Assembly: GCA_046758845.1 (NCBI GenBank)
Contig: JBHIBA010000329.1
Span: forward strand, 1 to 5,106
Direction of reading: 5' to 3'
DNA from: JBHIBA01 sp046758845
GTDB taxonomy: Bacteria; UBA8248; JACPRG01; G963555815
Length of the DNA: 5,106 bases
Shown here: piece after piece, positions 1 through 4,846 of the stretch
Layout of the letters: each line of letters begins with the position of its first letter
How positions within the stretch are numbered: position 1 is the first letter of the stretch
Program-made: the position numbers and the translations under genes
Notes under the pieces: model-generated
What the model saw: the letters and a program-made list of their open reading frames with translations, nothing else
Told to the model about the DNA's origin: nothing
The model's database searches: none

Positions 1-141
1 GGTCTTGGCGGCGCAGGGGTTCACCGCCCGCAGTGTGGCGGCGCCAGGACCGGTCGGCGAAGGAACCGAACTCACCGTAAGGATCACCGCGAATCCCCCC
101 GCCGCAAGCAACATCAGCGGAAGAACGACCTTCTTGAACAT
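1..141 (-). CDS. N-terminus of a putative secreted or membrane-anchored protein (partial)
   Basis: Reading leftward from ATG at 141, the frame stays open for 47 codons to the window edge. The N-terminus has a classic Sec-signal layout: M-F-K-K, then a hydrophobic stretch at about residues 5-23 (VVLPLMLLAAGGFAVILTV), then a small-residue, Pro-rich segment. I therefore infer export, as a cleaved protein or an N-terminally anchored one. Residues 41-46 read N-P-C-A-A-K, resembling the start of Cys/Pro-rich 'NPC' repeat proteins, but too little is visible to name a family. A purine-rich Shine-Dalgarno (AGAGGA) lies about 10 nt upstream of the ATG. An alternative ATG at 145 is out of frame. A strong promoter (352-323) and a leader hairpin (160-179) precede the gene, so it is probably a separate transcription unit from the mercury cassette. 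Function unknown. Confidence 0.6.
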   Translation of the reverse strand, partial: MFKKVVLPLMLLAAGGFAVILTVSSVPSPTGPGAATLRAVNPCAAKT

Positions 142-159
142 GCATTTTCTTCCTCTTTA

Positions 160-179
160 AAGGCGACTCATCTCGCCTT
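160..179 (-). other. Leader hairpin just upstream of the secreted-protein start
   Basis: A perfect 7-bp inverted repeat (AAGGCGA / TCGCCTT, 6-nt loop) sits in the 5' leader of the gene starting at 141. On the transcribed strand it ends immediately before TTTAAAGAGGAAG, which carries the ribosome-binding site. It could modulate translation or act as a weak attenuator. It lacks a real U-tract, so I do not call it a terminator. Confidence 0.35.
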
Positions 180-322
180 GGAGTCCCGCTCGATGCGGGC
201 CAGATTTGCCCTCCATGCATCTCCAGCCGGGAGTGCCGCCCTTTCCCAGGTAGTCCTCGCTGCGCCCAGCGCGAACGACCCGCCTACCGAGGAACTTTTG
301 TTTGGCCGGATGGAATCAAGTA

Positions 323-352
323 AATATATACCTTCCTCATAGAAATTGTCAA
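323..352 (-). promoter_or_regulatory. Strong sigma70-type promoter for the left-edge gene
   Basis: On the minus strand a consensus -35 TTGACA (352-347) is followed, after 18 nt, by TATATT (328-323), five of six matches to the -10 consensus. The local sequence is AT-rich against a GC-rich background. Transcription would begin near 316, giving a leader of about 175 nt before the ATG at 141. The long leader is unusual and leaves room for post-transcriptional control. A 66-codon ORF overlapping the promoter and leader (368-168) is most likely chance. Confidence 0.6.
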
Positions 353-773
353 CGAAGGGACGGTTCATTGATTTTCAAACGAAAGTCTCATTTCACGGAG
401 ACCGGTGGGGAGCGGGGGAGGGCGGCCACCCGCTACCGCTTATGGGCCCCCAAACTGACCCGTCCTTGGTAGCTTTCAACCCGTTGATTTGACCTGCCGT
501 GCTGGGGTAAGACGCGCCCCCAAGGCACGTCGTAACGGGCCAAACGCCACAAAGTTTCCGCTGGAAGACGTGAGGTGTTGTGGCAGGAGGGTTAGGAACA
601 GGTCCCCCCTCGGCGCGCGGCTGGGGTCCCATCCAACGCATCGGCGCCCAATACCACGCTGTTAGGATACATCGCGGGAGCTGGGGCGGTAGGGAACAGC
701 CCCCAGACTTGCAATGCGAATGTGGCCTCGCGGGCGGCCTTGGGAGTCGGCTTCGCCAGCCTCTCAGCTACTG
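353..773. other. Intergenic stretch without a supported gene
   Basis: This region lies between the stop of the mercuric-reductase-like gene and the promoter of the left gene. The ORFs crossing it on both strands are short, overlap one another, have no convincing ribosome-binding site and resemble no family I recognise. An imperfect inverted repeat, CTGGGG (681-686) with CCCCAG (701-706), lies about 70-90 nt beyond the upstream stop codon. It could help end transcription but has no U-tract. Two GGTCA-type motifs occur near 470-500 on the minus strand, too weak to call an insertion-sequence end. Confidence 0.5.
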
Positions 774-2312
774 TCAGCGTCCGCGCTGCCACCTAAGCCA
801 GGCCGCCATCAGCTTCTTCACCAGGGGCGTCAGCCGCGTGCGATTGTACAGATCGCCCGTCTGGCGGATGGCTTCGGCCTGGGTGGGGTAGGGTTGGATC
901 ACTTTCGACACGGCGCCCAGCCCCAGACCGTGGGTCATGGCCATGGTGTAGACGCCGATCATCTCGCCTGCGTTCCGAGCCACCACGGTGGCGCCCAGGA
1001 TCTTGTCCGTACCCTTCTTCACGTGCACCTTGGCGAAGCCTTCCGCCTCGCCGTCCAGGATGGCCCGGTCCACCTCTTCCAGGGGCTGGGTGAAGGTGTC
1101 CAAGGCGATGCCCGAGCTGGCAGCTTCGCGCTCCGTGATGCCGACGTGGGCGATTTGGGGGTCCGTGTAGGTACACCAAGGGATCGCTAAGGCGGAAACC
1201 CTCTGGCGTCCCATGAATAATGCGTTGGCCAGGACAAGGCGCGCCATAGCATCGGCAGCGTGGGTGAACTTATATCGTGAGCACACATCGCCGGCGGCGA
1301 AGATGCGCGGATTGGTGGTCCTCAGCCGGTCATCGACCCGGACGCCTTTGGCGGGGTCGAAGGCAACGCCTGCGGCCTCAAGACCCAGGCCCGTGACGTT
1401 GGGGGCGCGACCCGCGGCCACGAGGATTTCGTCCACGGCAACCTCGCGCCTCTGCCCATCCCCGCGAGCATAGCGCAGCACCTTCTCTCCCCGCCGCCCT
1501 TCCACTGCAAGGAGGTTCGCGGAGAGGATCAGGTCCACCCCGTCGCGCCGCATGGCCCTCTGGACGATTTCCGCCGCGTCAACGTCCTCCTTGTGGAGGA
1601 CGTGGGCGCCGCTATGCAGCAACGTAACCTGCGACCCCAGGCGCTGGAAGGTTTGCGCCAGCTCACACCCGACGGGGCCGCCGCCGATGACGCCCAAGCG
1701 TTGCGGCCGCTCGGTCAGATTGAAAATCGTCTCGTTGGTCAGGTAGCCGGCCTCATCCAGGCCGGGCACATCGGGCGCCACAGGGCGGCCGCCCGTGGCG
1801 ATCACGGCTTTGGCGAACCTGAGGGTCTTGCCGGCCACCTCCACACTGCGCGGTCCCGTGAATCGGCCCGCGCCCAAGAAAACATCAACGCCAAAATCCG
1901 AAAAGCGGCTCACTGAATCATGCTTGCTGATGTGAGCGCGCAAGCGCCGCATGCGCTCCACGACGGCGCCGAAATTGACGGATATCTCTCCGTCGGTATG
2001 GACCCCGAAGCGATGGGCCTCCTGCGTATCCGCCCGCGCTTTTGCGCAGCGAACCAGTGCCTTGCTGGGCACGCAGCCGTAGTTCAGACAGTCCCCGCCC
2101 ATGAGGTGCTTTTCGATGAGCGCGACGCGGGCGCCCAGAATGGCGCCGCCGGCCGCCGCGACGAGTCCGGCGGTGCCGGCCCCGATCGCCACGAGGTTGT
2201 AGGGATTCCTCGGCTCCGGATTGGGCCGATCGCCGGGATGGGCGTTGGTCAGAAGCTGCAGGTTATGCTCGTCCTGCGGGGAGACCTCGACGACGATCGG
2301 CTCCTCTTTCAT
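774..2312 (-). CDS. Mercuric-reductase-like FAD/NAD(P) pyridine nucleotide-disulfide oxidoreductase
   Basis: A 512-residue class I flavoprotein disulfide reductase (MerA / dihydrolipoamide dehydrogenase family), presumed cytoplasmic. Visible motifs in order: FAD-binding GAGTAG (about 44-49); redox disulfide C75-LNYG-C80 followed by VPSK; IATGG (171-175); NAD(P)-binding GGGPVG (210-215); second FAD motif AAGDV (339-343); and a dimerisation domain with PWCTYTDP (378-385) and QPYPTQAE (473-480). Where dihydrolipoamide dehydrogenases have a catalytic His before Pro-Thr, this protein has Tyr475, as MerA proteins do. The N-terminal HMA domain and C-terminal vicinal Cys pair of classical MerA are both absent. 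The first ~36 residues are a family-type extension (PQDEHN...), not HMA. The ATG at 2312 follows a GGAGGG Shine-Dalgarno 9 nt upstream. It is the last gene of the cassette, 36 nt after the DsbA-like gene, and its TGA stop is soon backed by an in-frame TAG. NADPH-dependent Hg(II) reduction is the best guess from context. A general disulfide reductase for its neighbours is possible. Confidence 0.88.
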   Translation of the reverse strand: MKEEPIVVEVSPQDEHNLQLLTNAHPGDRPNPEPRNPYNLVAIGAGTAGLVAAAGGAILGARVALIEKHLMGGDCLNYGCVPSKALVRCAKARADTQEAHRFGVHTDGEISVNFGAVVERMRRLRAHISKHDSVSRFSDFGVDVFLGAGRFTGPRSVEVAGKTLRFAKAVIATGGRPVAPDVPGLDEAGYLTNETIFNLTERPQRLGVIGGGPVGCELAQTFQRLGSQVTLLHSGAHVLHKEDVDAAEIVQRAMRRDGVDLILSANLLAVEGRRGEKVLRYARGDGQRREVAVDEILVAAGRAPNVTGLGLEAAGVAFDPAKGVRVDDRLRTTNPRIFAAGDVCSRYKFTHAADAMARLVLANALFMGRQRVSALAIPWCTYTDPQIAHVGITEREAASSGIALDTFTQPLEEVDRAILDGEAEGFAKVHVKKGTDKILGATVVARNAGEMIGVYTMAMTHGLGLGAVSKVIQPYPTQAEAIRQTGDLYNRTRLTPLVKKLMAAWLRWQRGR

Positions 2313-2348
2313 GTGTTCGAGCCCTCCAGACAGAAGGCCCGGAGCCTG

Positions 2349-2981
2349 TTACCCGTTGTTGCCCTGTTGCTTCACGCGCTCTCGCTTCACCCGGGCGACT
2401 TCGGCCTTCACGTCGTCAATGACGTCCGTTCCCCAGAACACCTTTCCCTCAACCACGAAAGAGGGGATGCCGCGGATCCCCTGACTCTTTCCCTGCGCCC
2501 GCTGGCTGTGAAGCGCGGCGAGATAGCGCTTCTCGGCGATGACCTGCTTGATCTCGCCTCCGTCGAGGCCCACCTCCTCGCCCAGCTGGGCGAGCACGTC
2601 CGGGCTCTCGAGGTTGAGGTCATCCACCCAGCGGGCCTTGTAGACGCGGTCGCGGAATTCCTTGAACTTGCCCATGTCGCGGGCGTAGTAGGTGGCGATG
2701 TGGGCGTTCGTAGTGCGGTAGTCATTGCCCGCCACCCGAATGGGAACGCCGTACTTCTCGGCGAGGGGTTTGTGAAACTTCTCGTAGTTTTCCCGCTTCC
2801 TCTCTTCGGAATAGCCGGCAAAGGGCCGGCCCGGCGGCCTGCCTTCCCAGCTCACCCATTCTACCTTGATGTCGGGGTCCTGTTCGAGGATCGGGATGCC
2901 ACCCACGGTGGCGATGTAGCAGAAGGGTCAGGTGAAATCGGAATATTTGACGACGACGATGGGCTCTTCCGGCTCGCTCAT
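2349..2981 (-). CDS. Selenocysteine-containing DsbA/FrnE-family thioredoxin-fold oxidoreductase (in-frame TGA = Sec18)
   Basis: Read through one in-frame TGA (2930-2928), this gene encodes 210 residues. The N-terminus is beta strand IVVVKYSDF, then T17-U18-P19-F20-C21-Y22, exactly where DsbA/FrnE-type proteins have CPFC or CPWC. Next come a helical insertion domain (about 60-165, including TNAHIATYYARDMGKF) and the cis-Pro loop G171-I-P173-S-F. Length and layout fit cytoplasmic FrnE-like members of the DSBA family, and no signal peptide is seen. ATG 2981 is favoured because AGAGGA lies 6 nt upstream and it follows the previous stop by only 10 nt. A GTG at 2906 would give a normal ORF but would remove strand 1 and the active site. 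A SECIS-like hairpin follows the TGA. Thiol/selenol redox chemistry, perhaps on mercury-thiolate adducts or mercury-damaged proteins, is inferred from the position between the CopZ-like and MerA-like genes. The alternative is a nonsense mutation or sequencing error. Confidence 0.85.
2898..2930 (-). promoter_or_regulatory. Sec UGA codon with bacterial SECIS-like hairpin
   Basis: The TGA occupies 2930-2928. Fifteen nucleotides later begins a perfect 6-bp stem, GCCACC/GGTGGC (2912-2907 with 2903-2898), closed by a GTG loop (2906-2904). The apical loop starts 22 nt after the UGA and its first base is G. This meets the published bacterial SECIS criteria of a 16-37 nt spacing, a 3-14 nt loop and a G in the first two loop positions. 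The hairpin lies within the coding sequence, as in all bacterial selenoprotein mRNAs, and would recruit SelB. Confidence 0.7.
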
Positions 2982-2991
2982 CCACGATCCT

Positions 2992-3441
2992 CTAGGCCTG
3001 TTTCACCCAGAAAGCCACGTTGCCCAGACAGCAACTCCCCTGTGGGTTTTTGGTCTCGCATTCGCACAACTCTGCCTTTATCTTGTCGCGGATGATAAGG
3101 GGAATGGTCGGGGGCGAATGGCGTTGAGCATCCTCCATGATGTCTTTGGCAGAGTAATCGAAGCAGTAGCAAACCGGGATGTCCCCGGCCTCCTCTTTCT
3201 GCCACACCTTCACCGAGAGCTGGTCCTTTTTGATCTGGTGGCCCTCCGCGTCGAAGTAAACCGTTTCGCAATCCTTCTGAGTGCAAAAGAAGGTCTGGCC
3301 GGTCGGGATGTCCTTGTGATGTTCGGGTTTCACAAGGCTGGTCAGCGTGATTTTGGGGACTTTCTTGGGCCCCACGCATTCTACGCCCTGCTCCGAGCAA
3401 GAAGGACAGGGTGTCGGGGTACCCGAACGTGCATCGCCCAT
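2992..3441 (-). CDS. Stand-alone CopZ N-terminal-type [2Fe-2S]/zinc-binding Cys-rich protein
   Basis: A 149-residue cytoplasmic protein with 11 cysteines: C12xxC15 and C22 in an N-terminal CPSC...C segment, C53-x4-C58 in FFCTQKDC, C91xC93 in VCYCFDY, C126xC128, and C137-C138. The pattern, especially VCYCF followed about 33 residues later by further Cys pairs, matches the N-terminal domain of Archaeoglobus fulgidus CopZ. That domain carries a [2Fe-2S] cluster and a zinc site. The HMA copper-binding domain fused to it in CopZ is absent here. An in-frame GTG at 3471 is possible, but GGAGG sits 7 nt before the ATG at 3441, so I chose that start. It is preceded by 199 nt after merB and ends 10 nt before the selenoprotein, indicating co-transcription. 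Metal delivery, or electron transfer to or from a metal-thiol partner, is plausible; direct mercury binding is inferred only from context. Confidence 0.82.
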   Translation of the reverse strand: MGDARSGTPTPCPSCSEQGVECVGPKKVPKITLTSLVKPEHHKDIPTGQTFFCTQKDCETVYFDAEGHQIKKDQLSVKVWQKEEAGDIPVCYCFDYSAKDIMEDAQRHSPPTIPLIIRDKIKAELCECETKNPQGSCCLGNVAFWVKQA

Positions 3442-3640
3442 AGTGTGTCCTCCGGGTTTTGGAGCACCCACGGGAAACAGCAGGAAACCGCTCGAACGCC
3501 CCCCAATTCTCGGGAACGTGGGCCGACGCCGTCCCGCGCCGGGGAGCCTGAACCGTGGAGCATCTTTGAGTCGCTATCTCTGCAAGTCCGGGGATGAAAA
3601 GAGTTCGGCTCCCCCCATCGGGCGTCTCCCTCGCCTTTTG
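3442..3640 (-). other. Long intra-operon spacer without a supported gene
   Basis: The 199 nt between the merB stop and the CopZ-like start are unusually long for this cassette. I find only a 14-codon ORF starting near 3617 and a 60-codon ORF overlapping the CopZ-like start in another frame; neither is convincing. No clear promoter is visible. The merB-proximal end forms half of the hairpin at 3626-3660. Confidence 0.4.
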
Positions 3641-3660
3641 CTACCGGCCGGGCGAGGGAG
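3626..3660 (-). other. Perfect 10-bp inverted repeat spanning the merB stop codon
   Basis: CTCCCTCGCC (3626-3635) and GGCGAGGGAG (3651-3660) form a 10-bp GC-rich stem with a 15-nt loop containing the merB TAG stop. No U-run follows on either strand, so an intrinsic terminator is unlikely. It may be an RNA processing or stability element that sets the merB level relative to downstream genes. Confidence 0.4.
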
Positions 3661-4426
3661 GGTTCAGCAGGTTCATGAAGATGGCCCGACCGACCTGTAA
3701 GCCCTTGTCCGGAGAAAGCCGGTATCCCTTCGCGTCGGGGTTTTCGGCGCGCCAGGCTTGGAGGTGGTCGTCGCAGCAGAAGAACGCGAGAACCGTGCAC
3801 AGCGAGGTCGCGGCCTTGTCCTCATACTGGATGCCCGACCACACGACGGTGCTGGCCGGCGAGACCGTTTCCAGAGCGGAACCCTTCTCTCGGGTGGCAA
3901 CGCCGATGTCGGCGCCGCATCTGAGGCAGGAGGACTCGATGCCGACGTCGCTCTGGTACATGGCTCCCACCCCGAGCGCGTCGATGGCGCACATGGCATT
4001 CAGGACGTGCTCGCCCAGGTGGACCCGGTGGCCGGTTTCACGCTCCGAGAGCGGGTAAGCGCCCACGATCGCCTCGCCCTTGTCGTCGAGAACGACGATG
4101 TCGCGCGTCTTGAGCTTGCCCAGCTGGGCCCGGACCTCTTCAGTCGTGAGGCCGGTTGCCCCGGCGAGTTGCGACAGGGTGGGCGCGTGCCCCAACCGGG
4201 CGTAGAGGTCGAGGACAGCTCGCCGCACGCGGTCTTCCGCATCCCCAAGGTCTGACCACCTGGTCTCTATCCCCATCACCGCAACGATGGCCTCGAGGGC
4301 CTGACGCGCTGTGTCCGAGGTGACAGCGGCCCAGTTCGGGAAACTGAGGCCGGGCCTCAGGGAAACTGTGGCGCGCTTGCCGGGCGCGCCGCCCGCTGGG
4401 GGGTCTGGCATGTTAGCTGCGCTCAT
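3641..4426 (-). CDS. merB: Organomercurial (alkylmercury) lyase MerB
   Basis: A 261-residue cytoplasmic enzyme that protonolyses the carbon-mercury bond of organomercurials, releasing a hydrocarbon and Hg(II) for a mercuric reductase. Residues about 66-128 form a winged-helix-like segment (LSQLAGATGLTTEEVRAQL), as in known MerB. The catalytic set is intact: C146-A-I-D149 corresponds to Cys96/Asp99 of plasmid R831b MerB, C167 lies exactly 21 residues on, as Cys117 does, and FFC217C218DDH matches the Cys159 region. C167-xx-C170 adds a cysteine not in the R831b pattern. The protein is about 50 residues longer than R831b MerB, mainly from an N-terminal extension (VSLRPGLSFPNWAAV). ATG 4426 is supported by GAGGAGA 7 nt upstream; an in-frame Met6 lacks such a site. 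It is the first gene of the cassette, so regulation is expected from the region at 4427-4510. Confidence 0.9.
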   Translation of the reverse strand: MSAANMPDPPAGGAPGKRATVSLRPGLSFPNWAAVTSDTARQALEAIVAVMGIETRWSDLGDAEDRVRRAVLDLYARLGHAPTLSQLAGATGLTTEEVRAQLGKLKTRDIVVLDDKGEAIVGAYPLSERETGHRVHLGEHVLNAMCAIDALGVGAMYQSDVGIESSCLRCGADIGVATREKGSALETVSPASTVVWSGIQYEDKAATSLCTVLAFFCCDDHLQAWRAENPDAKGYRLSPDKGLQVGRAIFMNLLNPPSPGR

Positions 4427-4770
4427 TTTTCTGTCTCCTCTGTTTTTTTAGATTTTATCCGACATTTCCCAGATACCCGTCGCCCACGCGCATCGTGGGC
4501 GGCCTGGATACCAAAGTGCCACAGAGCGCTGGGGCCGGTCTGGGGCCGGGAAGAGAAGGAGACGGGATTCGCCAGCCGGGCCAGTCCCACGCCGATCCAT
4601 CGGAAAATCCCCTGGCCGGGCTCCCCGTCCCCACCCTCGGCGACGACGGGAGTGCCGCTCTCACCCGGAACGGGGCCGTTGCTCACCGTGAAGGCGCCCT
4701 TCGCCTTGGCCTCGATGCGGGAGGCTTGATGGGGGGCCCTCAAGGCGCTGACGATCCCTTCGCGGACGTT
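4427..4770. other. Promoter-side region of the mer cassette without a supported gene
   Basis: No regulator gene lies here. A minus-strand ORF across it (4854-4423) runs through the tRNA fragment and the merB ribosome-binding site, so it is very likely spurious. A weak -10-like TAAAAT (4457-4452) lies about 26 nt before the merB ATG, but no matching -35 is seen, suggesting activator-dependent or non-sigma70 transcription. A second inverted repeat, CTTGA (4725-4729) with TCAAG (4740-4744), encloses a GGGGGGCCC tract. No MerR-type dyad with 19-bp promoter spacing was found. Confidence 0.4.
4479..4503 (-). promoter_or_regulatory. Long palindrome upstream of merB, possible operator or RNA hairpin
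   Basis: GCCCACG (4482-4488) and CGTGGGC (4494-4500) form a perfect 7-bp dyad around a 5-nt centre. C4481-G4501, a T4480-G4502 wobble and G4479-C4503 extend it to about 10 bp. It ends about 50 nt before the merB start, just upstream of the only -10-like element. An operator for a dimeric regulator, or a leader/terminator hairpin from upstream transcription, are both possible. No U-tract follows. Confidence 0.4.
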
Positions 4771-4772
4771 GA

Positions 4773-4802
4773 CCCCTGGTTCGAATCCGGGTGCCGCCTC
4801 CA
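4773..4802 (+). other. 3' fragment of a tRNA gene (tRNA-Cys-like), likely attachment-site scar
   Basis: Bases 4775-4802 read as a complete tRNA 3' end. The T stem CCTGG/CCGGG (one T-G wobble) encloses TTCGAAT, followed by acceptor 3' strand TGCCGCC, discriminator T and encoded CCA. GCCGCC-T-CCA is typical of bacterial tRNA-Cys. The required 5' acceptor strand GGCGGCA, D arm and anticodon arm are absent upstream: the preceding 90 nt do not fold as a cloverleaf. A tRNA 3' end without its 5' half is the usual product of integrase-mediated insertion into a tRNA gene. Its orientation places the element on the mer side and original chromosome on the queE side. A decayed tRNA is the alternative. Confidence 0.6.
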
Positions 4803-4846
4803 GCCCTTTTCGATTTCGGGAAGCGGGCCCAAAGGCGGCGCGGGTC

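Noticed and set aside
393..641. An 82-codon minus-strand ORF and GGTCA motifs resembling an IS21-type end
   Set aside because: No transposase remnant, terminal inverted repeats or target duplication can be seen, and the motifs are too short to distinguish from chance.
774..776. TGA at the end of the MerA-like gene as a C-terminal selenocysteine
   Set aside because: Only one codon (CAG) follows before an in-frame TAG. The preceding sequence ends naturally after the family's C-terminal helix, so it is a plain stop.
1920..3095. A 391-codon plus-strand ORF opposite the selenoprotein and MerA-like genes
   Set aside because: It is antisense to two well-supported genes, has no family resemblance and no ribosome-binding site worth noting; long antisense ORFs are expected at high GC.
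3381..3621. Small ORFs in the spacer between merB and the CopZ-like gene
   Set aside because: The 14-codon ORF is too short to support, and the longer one overlaps the CopZ-like coding start in another frame with low-complexity Arg/Pro/Gly composition.
4719..4803. Possible complete tRNA, including a tRNA-Sec with TCA in CCCTCAAGG
   Set aside because: GGAGGC could pair with GCCTCC, but the remaining acceptor positions mismatch. No anticodon stem closes around TCA, and spacing from the T loop fits only an ordinary 7+5 bp tRNA whose 5' half is missing.
4775..4840. A permuted tRNA using GGCGGCG at about 4834 as the 5' acceptor strand
   Set aside because: Six pairs plus a wobble are possible, but no D arm or anticodon arm follows and the sequence runs directly into the end of queE; chance in GC-rich DNA is likelier.
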